Shown: positions 1 through 8,751, counted from the stretch's first letter. The stretch is 64,000 nt of DNA from CAVQBP01 sp963710745 (GCA_963710745.1 CAVQBP010000028.1:1-64000), one strand, 5' to 3'. The notes: a model not told the origin generated them from the letters alone. Translations and numbers: made by a program.

Positions 1-474
1 CGATTCGATTAAAGATAATAAATGCGCTCCTTTATCGAAATAATCTGACTGGGTCATTCCGCACGATGTCGTTAAGTTAACATATATGTCAATCACTCTG
101 CCTGCCGCTGGTTTTTCGATTGTGGTCGGCTGCAGCCAGTATTCGGGATTGCCTTCCAGGAAACTGCCTACATCGAAAAAAGCACCTTCATCACTGTACT
201 GGTATTCTTCCACATGTGTGGTTTTACCCTCTGCTTTTATTAAATTATATCTCTGTTTTACTTTCGATGCCACTCTCTCGTCTCCCCTCTCGAATAGCTC
301 GTAAGATTCTTCTATTGACTTTGAACCGTACCAGGATATTTTTTCCTGATTATTAGTACTCACGTTAGCATTTGACGGTGACTCTTTTGTTTTTGTATAT
401 GCCACCATGTCTTCGACTGAATCAAATTCGAATTTCCATTTATTTTCTTTGCTCAAATCTTTGAAAATGCTCAT
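1..474 (-). CDS. DUF7192-like phage protein, partial (runs off left edge)
   Basis: An open frame of 158 codons starts with ATG at 474 and is still open at base 1, so the C-terminus is missing. The start follows a good ribosome site (AAAGGAGCACAA before ATG). The N-terminus reads MSIFKDLSKENKWKFEFDSV, followed by a WYGSKSIEESYELFERG stretch and a later CGMTQSDYFDKGAHLLSL stretch. That pattern (W-G-S, helix, then a Cys-containing strand and a RGA/KGA helix) resembles a phage family often placed beside MoxR-type AAA ATPases, which I recall as DUF7192. It lies downstream of the MoxR ATPase and has its own promoter. The function of the family is not established; the family call is from memory and moderate. 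Confidence 0.6.
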   Translation of the reverse strand, partial: MSIFKDLSKENKWKFEFDSVEDMVAYTKTKESPSNANVSTNNQEKISWYGSKSIEESYELFERGDERVASKVKQRYNLIKAEGKTTHVEEYQYSDEGAFFDVGSFLEGNPEYWLQPTTIEKPAAGRVIDIYVNLTTSCGMTQSDYFDKGAHLLSLIES

Positions 475-515
475 TTGTGCTCCTTTGCTCTTTTTTGTTT
501 GTTTTTGTTAATTGA

Positions 516-544
516 AATATAAGTATAGCTTTACAAGTTGTCAA
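516..544 (-). promoter_or_regulatory. Phage promoter with -35 inside an inverted repeat (copy 1)
   Basis: On the minus strand TTGACA (539-544) is followed after 17 bases by TATATT (516-521). The -35 lies in CCTTGACAACTTGTAAAG, an imperfect palindrome. The same arrangement occurs at 1,890-1,918 and 15,566-15,596. It would drive the partial gene ending at base 1. Confidence 0.65.
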
Positions 545-584
545 GGTTCTACGAATATAATTAATAATAAATTTCTAACGAGCA

Positions 585-610
585 GAGCGGGCTTTATATT
601 TTGCCCGCTC
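585..610 (-). terminator. Hairpin after the MoxR-like gene
   Basis: GAGCGGGC (585-592) and GCCCGCTC (603-610) form a perfect 8-bp stem with a 10-base loop. It sits 20 bases after the ATPase stop codon and before the next promoter, as a terminator should. No U-tract follows, so termination is inferred. Confidence 0.5.
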
Positions 611-631
611 CATTTGACAACATAAGGAACG

Positions 632-1825
632 TTAAGACTTAAAATAATTTTTCGTGTTCTTATCGCAGCCCTTGAAAAATACTCTGTCTAAAACTAAATC
701 CATGTTAACATCTAAGCTTAACATTGAAGCTCCATCGAACACTGTTCTTGAGGTTGCTATTACATTCGTTAAATTTAATTTCTTAATAGTCTCCCTTAAA
801 TCCTGCACCTTGTTATACATTTCCAGACCTTTGTCTCCCCATTTTTCAGTTGCTATATGTTTAACTAATTGCCAGTCTGTATCCATTTCAACAAACACAA
901 AACGATTTTTAAGCGCTGCGTCCAAAGCGTTACGACCAATATATTGCCTGTTTGCTCCGTCTCCTATGGTATTAGCGCAGGCTATGAATCTCGCATCTTC
1001 GTGTTTTTGAACTCTCCCGCACGGGAACTCAGCAAAACCGTTACTTGTAGCTGCGTTAAGCAAGTTTAACACGTTAGCGTTTCCGTTATCGACTTCGTCC
1101 AGGCAAAAGACTCCGCCGTTTTTATATATTTCATAAAATCCGCTTTCTACATATTTCCCGTTTGCGTCCATGTATCCGAATAAATCGCTTTTAGTTGTCT
1201 GAGCCGTTACACTCTGTGCTCTGAAATTCAAGTCAAGCGCTTTCGCTATTGACTCGGCTAAGTGCGTTTTACCGGAACCGGACTCACCGTATAACCAGAT
1301 ATTAAGTTTAGACTGCACCAGGTTTAACATTTCTTCAAATAATTTATGCTGTCTGCCTATATCTATTTTTTTATCATCCGGTAAAGTGACTTCAATTTTC
1401 TTAACTTCGTTTTCTTTCAGCTCTGAGATAACACCTTCGAGTGTGTTTTGGAAATCATTTTTAATTTTATCGACTTCGCAAGTAATTAAATCTTTGACCT
1501 GCTCAATGTCTAATTCCTGTTGCGGGACTTTAATATAAGATTGAATTGAATCGGCTATCATAGCGGCTAAATCGCCGTTGCCGTTATTATTATGATTATT
1601 TTTTGGCTGCTCGGTACTTGCTTCTTCGATTGGCATTTCTCCGGTCTCTATAAAATGAATAAGTTCCGGTTTTACCAGACTTTGAATTGCTACACTGCTG
1701 ACACCTGTTTCTTTTGCTTTTTGGCGTGCAAGTTTTCTTAGTTCGTCAACTTTCTTTTCGTGGAGTTCTTCTGAGGAAATGATTTCATCTTTTGCTTCTT
1801 CCCAGGTGATAACTTCTGTTGTCAT
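632..1825 (-). CDS. MoxR-type AAA+ ATPase (phage)
   Basis: This 397-residue protein has a Walker A motif GESGSGKT (about 180-187) and a Walker B VFCLDEVD (about 239-246), followed by a sensor-type segment (ACANTIGDGANRQYIGRNAL). That is the MoxR/CbbQ style of AAA+ ATPase, which usually remodels a partner protein, often one with a VWA-like domain. Residues 25-60 (KKVDELRKLARQKAKE) resemble a SAP/Rho-N type nucleic-acid-binding helix pair, and residues 70-85 are an Asn-rich linker. An in-frame ATG farther up (1,942) exists, but I prefer the ATG at 1,825: it follows AAGGAGCAAACAA and lies downstream of a promoter that the longer version would overlap. The likely partner is the DUF7192-like gene just downstream. 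The role in the phage is unknown. Confidence 0.8.
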   Translation of the reverse strand: MTTEVITWEEAKDEIISSEELHEKKVDELRKLARQKAKETGVSSVAIQSLVKPELIHFIETGEMPIEEASTEQPKNNHNNNGNGDLAAMIADSIQSYIKVPQQELDIEQVKDLITCEVDKIKNDFQNTLEGVISELKENEVKKIEVTLPDDKKIDIGRQHKLFEEMLNLVQSKLNIWLYGESGSGKTHLAESIAKALDLNFRAQSVTAQTTKSDLFGYMDANGKYVESGFYEIYKNGGVFCLDEVDNGNANVLNLLNAATSNGFAEFPCGRVQKHEDARFIACANTIGDGANRQYIGRNALDAALKNRFVFVEMDTDWQLVKHIATEKWGDKGLEMYNKVQDLRETIKKLNLTNVIATSRTVFDGASMLSLDVNMDLVLDRVFFKGCDKNTKNYFKS

Positions 1826-1889
1826 TTGTTTGCTCCTTAATGTTTGTTTGTTTTTGCTCGTTGAATAAATGTTTATGTTTGTTGTTTTA

Positions 1890-1918
1890 AATATAAGGAA
1901 TGTTTTACAAGTTGTCAA
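1890..1918 (-). promoter_or_regulatory. Phage promoter with -35 inside an inverted repeat (copy 2)
   Basis: Minus-strand TTGACA (1,913-1,918), a 17-base spacer and TATATT (1,890-1,895). The surrounding CCTTGACAACTTGTAAAA is the same half-conserved palindrome as copy 1. It lies about 65 bases upstream of the ATPase start, with a CAAAC-rich leader between. Confidence 0.65.
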
Positions 1919-2293
1919 GGATACACAAAAATATTTTTTCAATTATTGTTAATTTAACTACAAATGATATGATGTTTAAAGGAGTGATTTATACTATTTG
2001 GGAACACTTTTTTTATTCACTTTAATAGACAAAAAAAAGCCTATGTTTATGGAACATTAACTTTATCAAAAAGAAACTCATGGAAGAAAAAGATTAATAC
2101 TTAAAATAATTTTGTTTAGGAATTGAACATTACAGTTCGAAATTTAAGACTACATTTGCTAGCTAACCATATCATTTTCTACACTGTCTTTAACCAAGCC
2201 TACAATGTATCATAAGCCTCAGTTTACTGAGGCTTATGATAACCTAGTCTATTGAAGACACTGACCAAAGTAACTCAATTAAAGGCTGGTACT
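1919..2293. other. Intergenic boundary between phage ATPase gene and cargo
   Basis: No gene is visible. At 2,094-2,113 it carries a 19/20 copy of the last 20 bases of the ATPase gene (632-651). A long palindrome at 2,209-2,240 is listed separately. The rest is AT-rich without clear signals. Confidence 0.5.
2209..2240 (-). terminator. Perfect 15-bp palindrome downstream of the subtilase
   Basis: ATCATAAGCCTCAGT and its exact complement ACTGAGGCTTATGAT are separated by only TT. It lies 54 bases beyond the subtilase stop codon. There is no U-tract, so it may be a terminator or mRNA-end stabiliser, or a repeat-type element. The palindrome is seen directly; the role is inferred. Confidence 0.5.
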
Positions 2294-4753
2294 TTATTTA
2301 AGTAACAACATTCTTTTTACGATAGTATTCTTAGTAGTGGTGATTTTATAAAAATAAACACTCGAACTTAATTGCTGTGCATTAAAATCTACCTTGTGAT
2401 TTCCAGCCTCATAATGACCATTAATAAGCGTAGCAACCAGTTGTCCGGTAACATTATACACCCGAAGCAATACATTATCTGCTTCAGGAAGACTAAATTT
2501 AATTGTTGTTGACGGATTAAATGGATTAGGATAATTTTGCATCAATTGCAGACTAGTCGGTAATTCATTTGAACTTTGTACTGAATCTGCTCCATTTGGA
2601 TTCATCTTAAATATACCGCCTTGAACTCCAATTCCGACTTCATTAGAGAAACCAGTTTTCTGGTTTTCACCATCCACTGCACAAACCTTATAATAAACAG
2701 TGGTACTTGGTGCAATTACTAATTCATCAGGATCAGTATAATTTGTATTTGTAGTTGTAGTTTTTAAAGACCAAGTCCCATTTTTCTTTTTCCAAATTTC
2801 ATAATGTGCTAAACCAGGTAACGCACTAGCGTTCCAATTTATATATGGGTGATTATAACTAGCACTGATACTTAAATTCTGAGGACTATAATCAATTGTG
2901 ATTCCATGCACAGAATATGCAAAAACAACATTAGCCGGAGTGGTGGGATACCAACCTATTAAGGTTCCAACTGCATCATAAACTTGATATACATAAGCTT
3001 GTAATTGAGCAGAGGTCGAGGTAGATGAAACTACATTACAGTACCCAGTTTCATAGTTTGGTGTTGTTCCAGACCAACCAGTAGAAGCATTTACTCCTCT
3101 TCCCCAAACATGCGGTGGTTGTACATATTGCTTAGCAAAGTATACAGTTTTTCTAACATCATACTGCTTGACATTATATTCAGCAGAAGCTAGAATGCCT
3201 CCCGTATTATAAAAAATCATTTTTTTAGTTACATTATTAACTGAAGAACCTCCTGATGCTGTGTATTTATTTAGTGACCAAGGCATTTGCATATATTGTA
3301 ATGCTCTACCTGCATTAATGCGACCTGCTCCATATTCATCATCGTAGCCTGGAGTTCCCTTGTCGTCTGCTGATGAACAAATTATTCCCTGGACTTCTTC
3401 CGGATGCAAGTCTGGGTTTACTGATAATATCAAAGCAGCCAGACCTGACACATAAGGCGCTGCCATTGATGTGCCGGAACGATATTCATAATTTTGAGAA
3501 AGGCCCCATGCTGCCATGGGAGGAGTTACAAATGTTGGCGTAGTAGAATAAATATGATTGCCTGGTGCAGTAACATCAATTCCATTCCCATAATTTGAAC
3601 CCCAGGAATACCCAAGACTTTTACTTACTCTACGACCTAACTCGTCCGTAGCCCCCACAGAAATAATCCATGCCTGATCGTAATCCGAAGGAAAATGTGG
3701 CGTTCCTACATCATTATTACCTTTTGAAGTCACGACGACTCTCCCCATGCGTGCAGCATAATTAATTGCTTGCCTCTCAGTTTCTGAGAAATCGAAGCCG
3801 CCAAAACTTAAATTCAATACATTAATTCCATATCCACCTCCTGCACTGGGAGTGGATGCATCCATTATTGCATCAGCAAAATCTGAGGTTTTGCCTTTTC
3901 CTGAGTCGTTCGTTACCTTCATTGCAAAAAGTTGTACACCTTTATTACCACTACCTGTGCTTCGTTCATAATTCCATCCTCCAGCAACACCTGATATTCC
4001 AATAGGTTGGCCATTGTTTGTGTTATTTGTAAGTGCTCCAGCAATCCCTGCTACGAGAGTTCCATGGAAGCGATCATCCATGGGATCTGCATCATTATTT
4101 ACCCAATCCCAACCTCCCCTTACCTTCATATATGCACCAAATCCGTGTCCGAGGTCTTCATGGTTATAATCAATACCAGTATCAAAAATTCCTAGTTTTA
4201 TATTTGAAATTCCAGTTTGAATTCCCCATGCTGTCGGTGCATCAGTATCTTCATTGCTGGATTGCTTCAATCCCCATTGATAGGGAAAATATGGATCTGT
4301 CGGAACATCCTCTTCAGTGCGAATATAGTTAGGTTCTGCATAAAGTACATTGGGAGATGCATTAATTTTTTTTACCATTGCAGGAACATCAATATTGTTT
4401 TTGAAGGTCGTAACAAAAGTTTGAGACAGATTCTGAACACGAACCTTTTTACCATCTTCCAATGTTCTAATTGTATCGCGAATAGTAAAATGCTTGAAAA
4501 CTTTTTTTAATTTTGTGGAAGAGACCGATTGAAGTAACTGTATAACCTCTCCTTTTCCTTTTGCATTTTTAACTTCAATTGAATCCACACCTTCTGGAAT
4601 ATCTATAGTGCCCGGAAGAAACTGAACGATGATTTCATTTGGAACATATTTAGCTTTAGGTATTCCTTGAGCTTTTATATTTATACAAAACATAAAGAAG
4701 ATAAATATCACATAAAAAAGTGAAATGCTAATAATATTGTACTTCATTTTCAT
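2294..4753 (-). CDS. Secreted subtilisin-like (S8) serine peptidase with T9SS sorting domain
   Basis: The 819-residue protein starts with a signal peptide (hydrophobic about 8-25, ending CINIKAQG). A propeptide of fervidolysin type follows (PNEIIVQFLPG). The catalytic domain has Asp191 (IFDTGID), His230 (DRFHGTLVAGIAG), oxyanion Asn346 (TSKGNNDVG) and Ser429 (SGTSMAAPYVSG), so the triad is complete. A fibronectin-like segment (about 640-710) precedes a C-terminal T9SS type A domain with NYPNPFNPSTTIKFSLPEA. It should be exported by the Sec and type IX systems to the cell surface or medium. It lies inside the prophage but has host-type architecture, so it is probably cargo that could alter the lysogen. 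It may be co-transcribed with the lipoprotein gene upstream. Confidence 0.93.
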   Translation of the reverse strand: MKMKYNIISISLFYVIFIFFMFCINIKAQGIPKAKYVPNEIIVQFLPGTIDIPEGVDSIEVKNAKGKGEVIQLLQSVSSTKLKKVFKHFTIRDTIRTLEDGKKVRVQNLSQTFVTTFKNNIDVPAMVKKINASPNVLYAEPNYIRTEEDVPTDPYFPYQWGLKQSSNEDTDAPTAWGIQTGISNIKLGIFDTGIDYNHEDLGHGFGAYMKVRGGWDWVNNDADPMDDRFHGTLVAGIAGALTNNTNNGQPIGISGVAGGWNYERSTGSGNKGVQLFAMKVTNDSGKGKTSDFADAIMDASTPSAGGGYGINVLNLSFGGFDFSETERQAINYAARMGRVVVTSKGNNDVGTPHFPSDYDQAWIISVGATDELGRRVSKSLGYSWGSNYGNGIDVTAPGNHIYSTTPTFVTPPMAAWGLSQNYEYRSGTSMAAPYVSGLAALILSVNPDLHPEEVQGIICSSADDKGTPGYDDEYGAGRINAGRALQYMQMPWSLNKYTASGGSSVNNVTKKMIFYNTGGILASAEYNVKQYDVRKTVYFAKQYVQPPHVWGRGVNASTGWSGTTPNYETGYCNVVSSTSTSAQLQAYVYQVYDAVGTLIGWYPTTPANVVFAYSVHGITIDYSPQNLSISASYNHPYINWNASALPGLAHYEIWKKKNGTWSLKTTTTNTNYTDPDELVIAPSTTVYYKVCAVDGENQKTGFSNEVGIGVQGGIFKMNPNGADSVQSSNELPTSLQLMQNYPNPFNPSTTIKFSLPEADNVLLRVYNVTGQLVATLINGHYEAGNHKVDFNAQQLSSSVYFYKITTTKNTIVKRMLLLK

Positions 4754-4798
4754 ATAATTTTCTCCTATTTTAAACCTGTATTTACAAATAATTTCAGA

Positions 4799-4918
4799 TC
4801 AAATTAGATATAAAAAGCCCTCGTTGGATATGTAATCCTTTAAATGATTCTCCTTGGCGGGGGAAAAATTAAGATAACTAACCTTCGAGGGCACTTTTAT
4901 CTGCACTTCATAGTTCAT
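4799..4918 (-). other. Leader region: strong ribosome site, 39-codon ORF and long-range inverted repeat
   Basis: Just after the lipoprotein stop, AAAGGAGGTG stands before two ATGs. The first opens a 39-codon frame (MNYEVQIKVPSKVSYLNF start, end at 4,799), only two bases from GGAGG. The second, at better spacing, gives just Met-Lys-Cys-Arg-stop. Within the region GCCCTCG (4,886-4,892 on the minus strand) and CGAGGGC (4,817-4,823) can pair around about 62 bases, followed by five Ts. It could be a small gene, an upstream ORF controlling the subtilase, or a structured leader/terminator. No known riboswitch was recognised. Confidence 0.35.
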
Positions 4919-4936
4919 CACCTCCTTTTAATTTAC

Positions 4937-5851
4937 TCATGGTCTTGTAAGTTGTGTTAAATTAGTACCATCTACATTAATTATCCATAAAACAATATTT
5001 TTCCCAGAATCATCTACTTTATGAAAAGCTATTTTTTTATTATCTGGTGACCATGTTGGATAACCACCGTTTCTGATCAATAAGTGTTTATTGGTATCAT
5101 CTGAATTCATTATCCAGATTCCTATATTATCCTTATCGCCTGAACCCCAGGCAATCTGTTTTCCATCATATGACCATGCTGGATCTTCATCTGGTGAGGT
5201 ATTATTTGTAAGCCGAATTGCATTATTACCTACTGTATCCATCAAGAATACTTCAGTGAAAACGATTCCTACAATATATCTTACATGTAATATCCATTTC
5301 CCATCTCTTGACCAAGCCGGTTCTCTCCATTCACCTGTGCCGTGAATACTAATATCTTTTTTATTTGTTCCATCGGCGTCCATAATCCAGACAGCGTTTG
5401 CTCCTTTCGGATCGTTATGGTTTGTATCGAATGCAATTTTTCTACCATCGGGTGACCAAGAAGGGAAAAAACAAGAAGACCAGTTAGTAAGTTTTGTAAT
5501 TTCCTTTGTTCCCAAATCAATTACAAAAATATTACCACTTTTTACAAATGCTATTTTACTTCCATCCGGTGACCAAGCAGTATTAAAACCTTCTGTAAGA
5601 AAAGACTTTGTCATTGTATTTAGATCAAATAGCCAAATTTGTTGTAAACCGTTCTGCAATTCGTTATCATTTTGTGGGTAATGAGTATATGCTATGATAT
5701 TTCCATCGGGCGACCAATCCGGCATTTCATCTATCACCTTTGGCGGTGAAGTATCAGGGGGATCAACAATTCCATCATCAGAACAACTCATTAACACCAG
5801 ACTAACGAAAAAACAATAGACTATTATATTTCTGAACTTTGATTTCATCAT
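4937..5851 (-). CDS. WD40/TolB-like beta-propeller lipoprotein
   Basis: From the ATG at 5,851 the protein has a lipoprotein signal (IIVYCFFVSLVLMSC, with Cys as the lipid site) and about six propeller repeats, each with the PD40 signature WSPDG or WSxDGxxIA (for example PDWSPDGNIIAYTHY, AWSPDGSKIAFVKS, TWSPDNKKIAFHK). A longer in-frame start at 5,914 would put about 20 polar residues before the signal peptide and is less likely. Such propellers act as periplasmic or surface scaffolds or sensors; they are not enzymes by themselves. It lies upstream of the subtilase on the same strand and may work with it. No TolB-specific partner genes are nearby, so TolB identity is not claimed. Confidence 0.85.
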   Translation of the reverse strand: MMKSKFRNIIVYCFFVSLVLMSCSDDGIVDPPDTSPPKVIDEMPDWSPDGNIIAYTHYPQNDNELQNGLQQIWLFDLNTMTKSFLTEGFNTAWSPDGSKIAFVKSGNIFVIDLGTKEITKLTNWSSCFFPSWSPDGRKIAFDTNHNDPKGANAVWIMDADGTNKKDISIHGTGEWREPAWSRDGKWILHVRYIVGIVFTEVFLMDTVGNNAIRLTNNTSPDEDPAWSYDGKQIAWGSGDKDNIGIWIMNSDDTNKHLLIRNGGYPTWSPDNKKIAFHKVDDSGKNIVLWIINVDGTNLTQLTRP

Positions 5852-6412
5852 TTCGTTTTTCTTTGTATTTGAAAATAAGACAATAAATTCGTTAGAGTTC
5901 AGTACAACGTTCAATATTGAAAACTTATTTAGTTGTTCTAACTCATAGCTACTTATTTCTTTTCTTTAAAGATATGGAATAGAATAAGGTTTGTCTGCAG
6001 GAAATATTTGGAGGTTTCATTTTCCCCTAAATTAAATTTTATGAATTAATAATATCGAAAAAATAATAAAGTAGTGATTAGTCACCCCTATCTGATAAAC
6101 TTCCCTGAATACAAATTAATACATATTCTATTTATTCTTTATTACATTACAACATTAAAAAGATATTAATACATTGTCAATAGATTTAAATTTTAAATTT
6201 TTACTAAAAGAAATTTTCAATAAAATTTATATAATTAGAAGCAGAAAATCATCAGTATAATTACCTACGAAAATTTTTCATAGTTTATTGTTATCAGGTT
6301 AAAATGGTGAATTCAAATTCTGAATATTAATATGAAAATTTTCTATTTAAGAATTATTTTATTTTTCTTTTTTATTTCAATTAAATACAAGGAATATTTT
6401 TAGGCCTTCAAT
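5852..6412. other. AT-rich cargo/phage junction without a convincing gene
   Basis: About 560 bases of strongly AT-rich DNA separate the cargo from the phage head gene. The only ORF worth naming is 24 codons on the plus strand (6,332-6,403), starting MKIFYLRIILFFFFISIKY. It looks like a cut-off signal peptide ending 10 bases from the head-gene stop, and may be a truncated remnant. Promoter elements for the lipoprotein gene should lie near 5,870-5,960 but I cannot fix them. Confidence 0.4.
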
Positions 6413-7357
6413 CTATTTCATAATTCTGTCTGCCATCCATTCATTAATAGTTTTATAGGACATCATTTCTTTAGTTATGTTATTTTTTCTGATGCTCGGT
6501 TCAAATCCTTTCACCTGCGCTACTGTAGTACAACGACATCCAATATCTTCCTCTGCAATTCCTGAATTCCCAGGCGCTGTAGTCTCTCCGCCGTTTGGGA
6601 AATGAAACAAGCCGTCTTTATCCGCAACGTCACCGTCCATTTTAACATGGTCGTCTCTGGTCTTCTTGTCAATCGTAGCAACCCAAACCTTTTCGATTTC
6701 AAAACCTAACTTCTTCGCTGACTTGCTGGCTCTGTTAAAAGCATCATGCTTTCCTAATTCGCTAACTCGGTGAGTCTCGGTCTGAATAATTCCTAAACTT
6801 TTTCGTTTACAAATGTCGCTGCGTTTTCTTAAGTTCCTCGCAATTTTCGCATATCCGTGACCTCTTAATAATCCCTGAGATATAACGGTGTCCGTCGTTC
6901 TGATTAACTCCTGGATATGTCTTTTCTGTCTTCCGTTCCAGTTAACTTTTAATAAGGGATTAAGTAAAGCTGCCTTGACTGCAATCTCAGGCAGTATTCC
7001 AAAACCAAGCCGGACTAACGTTGAGGTTTCAAGCGCAAAACCGGAACGGTAAAACCAATACTGGTACTGGTCTTTTATCGCACTCGCTGTGGTTTTTGTA
7101 ACCGTGCCGTTTAATTTATTCAGCCTTTCAGCGATACGCTTCTCGATGTTTGTCAGCCTATTAAACTTCGCCATATCCGAATACTTAACTTCTTCGCCGT
7201 ATTTTTCGAACATGTCTGCGATTTCTTTTTGAACGTCTGCCAGTGCTTCCTTGTAAGCCTTGACAATTTCCCTGCTGTAGCGGTTAAGAAGGGTGTTTGA
7301 ACCCTTCTCACCAAGCTTGAGTATCTCGCTTATTTTTTTATTCGTCAGCGTGCTCAT
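6413..7357 (-). CDS. Phage minor head protein (Mu gpF / SPP1 gp7 type)
   Basis: The 314-residue protein has the C-terminal signature of the head morphogenesis family: VWVATIDKKTRDDHVKMDG, then LFHFPNGGETTAPGNSG and EEDIGCRCTTV. The N-terminal 130 residues are helical. Proteins of this family are minor capsid parts bound near the portal and follow the portal gene, as here. The start ATG overlaps the corrected portal stop (TAATG at 7,355-7,359), which supports the start. It is the last recognisable structural gene before the cargo; scaffold and major capsid genes expected next are absent from the window. Confidence 0.85.
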   Translation of the reverse strand: MSTLTNKKISEILKLGEKGSNTLLNRYSREIVKAYKEALADVQKEIADMFEKYGEEVKYSDMAKFNRLTNIEKRIAERLNKLNGTVTKTTASAIKDQYQYWFYRSGFALETSTLVRLGFGILPEIAVKAALLNPLLKVNWNGRQKRHIQELIRTTDTVISQGLLRGHGYAKIARNLRKRSDICKRKSLGIIQTETHRVSELGKHDAFNRASKSAKKLGFEIEKVWVATIDKKTRDDHVKMDGDVADKDGLFHFPNGGETTAPGNSGIAEEDIGCRCTTVAQVKGFEPSIRKNNITKEMMSYKTINEWMADRIMK

Positions 7358-7530
7358 TAATTATAGCTTTCGTCCAAGTTAACATCATCGACCGGCATGT
7401 CACTTATTTCATCGTCCATAGCATCTTTTTCAGACTGGGCATCATCGATGAAACGATAATTGTTTAAGCCTGGTTAAGCTCAGACACATTCCCTTTTAAT
7501 TTTCCTGTAGTATCCGCTTCATATTCCAGG

Positions 7531-8751
7531 TCAATAGGTAAGTTCCGTCTTAAAAGTAAAGCCCATATCCTCATAATCGAATTTTATATTAAGCTTGCTC
7601 CATGCCGACTGAATTACCTTAAACATTTCTCTTAAGCCTTTGATAAATTTCCGTTCCTTGTTAATGGTATCATTCTCCAAAGGAATAAGCTTATAACGTC
7701 TGGAAGCTCCCGACTGAGAATTACCTGCGAATTTATCGTCTGTCATATCAATAGCTTTTGAAAACCTGAAAATATCTTCGTTTAACCTGTCTTCATGGTT
7801 CTCGATAAATTGAGTGACACCATTAAAATTTTTTGTAATAAACTCGCCTTTTGTTCCGTCTGGGAAGGCGATACAGCCTGTCTGCCTGAATTTTTTTATA
7901 TCTTCTTCGGTCGGTTCTGCTCCCCAAATCCCAAGATAGGCGATTCTAAATTCCTCAACTTCGTTCTGTACGTCAGAGCGGGCAAAATCATAAGCATCAA
8001 TAAGTTCCTCAACCTTTTCGAAGTCACCTTTCTCAGAGTTATTATTCACGAACTTAATTACAGGTACGTAATCAAAACCATGCGCAGCAATTCCTTTTTC
8101 GTTAGGGTCAAGTATAAACTCGTTGGTCGCAGTTTGGATATAATAGGATACGTTTGTTTTATCGTACCACTCGACTTTCATACGAGTTACTGTTTTGCCG
8201 TTCTCAGTAATATCTATGTTATAATAAATCATAGCGTACTGCATTTCTTCCGTAGTGCCGTCATAAATAAAGGCAACTTCATACGGCTTCACATTCATCA
8301 CCTTTAACTCACCATCGATATTAAAATAAAGCAGCCTGCCGCTCATCCCGCATACCGAAGCATACTCACCTGTGGTTGAGTCCAGGTCTTCAATATTGTT
8401 CACGGTCTTGAATGATTTTAATTCACTTTCGAGTGCGTTATAATCTGCCTGAGTATACTTTTCAAGGTAAGCATTAATATCAATTGTGTAGCCTATCGGA
8501 TGTCCTAAGAAATAACCGTTTTTTGTATCCACGATTAATCCAGGATAATCGTGAGCTAACTTCCTGTTAACTTTCGTAGTATCGTCGAACGTTCTTTCTT
8601 GAACTGGTACTTTAGACTGCTCATAACGCTGATATAAAGCTTTCATTTCATTGTCACGGTTCTCGTTCATTTGCAGTTGGTCTTTGATAATACCGCTCAT
8701 AACCTCACTCCCGCCCTGTTCAATAAGTGCCACTATTTCCTGTGTTGTCAT
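7531..8751 (-). CDS. Phage portal protein (SPP1 Gp6-like), C-terminus frameshifted
   Basis: The 406-residue frame matches the SPP1 gp6 portal style: N-terminal helices, VNRKLAHDYPGLIVDTKNGY, FLGHPIGYTI, and late DDKFAGNSQSGASRRYKLIP, which is the usual end-of-crown motif. The portal is the dodecameric ring through which DNA enters the head. The last bases shift frame: after FTFK the protein should continue as RNLPIDLEYEADTTGKLKG and, after a second shift, as FIDDAQSEKDAMDDEISD, ending at 7,357 with TAATG overlap to the head gene. The full gene is therefore 7,357-8,751 with two single-base frameshifts. These tails may not be essential, but the two coherent continuations suggest either sequencing error or recent mutation. 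Confidence 0.85.
   Translation of the reverse strand: MTTQEIVALIEQGGSEVMSGIIKDQLQMNENRDNEMKALYQRYEQSKVPVQERTFDDTTKVNRKLAHDYPGLIVDTKNGYFLGHPIGYTIDINAYLEKYTQADYNALESELKSFKTVNNIEDLDSTTGEYASVCGMSGRLLYFNIDGELKVMNVKPYEVAFIYDGTTEEMQYAMIYYNIDITENGKTVTRMKVEWYDKTNVSYYIQTATNEFILDPNEKGIAAHGFDYVPVIKFVNNNSEKGDFEKVEELIDAYDFARSDVQNEVEEFRIAYLGIWGAEPTEEDIKKFRQTGCIAFPDGTKGEFITKNFNGVTQFIENHEDRLNEDIFRFSKAIDMTDDKFAGNSQSGASRRYKLIPLENDTINKERKFIKGLREMFKVIQSAWSKLNIKFDYEDMGFTFKTELTY

Noticed and set aside
654..1010. Plus-strand ORF opposite the MoxR-like gene
   Set aside because: Shadow frame of a well-supported gene; no ribosome site or recognisable domain.
1826..1942. Longer N-terminus for the MoxR-like ATPase
   Set aside because: It would run through the promoter and CAAAC leader, and the ATG at 1,825 has a much better ribosome site.
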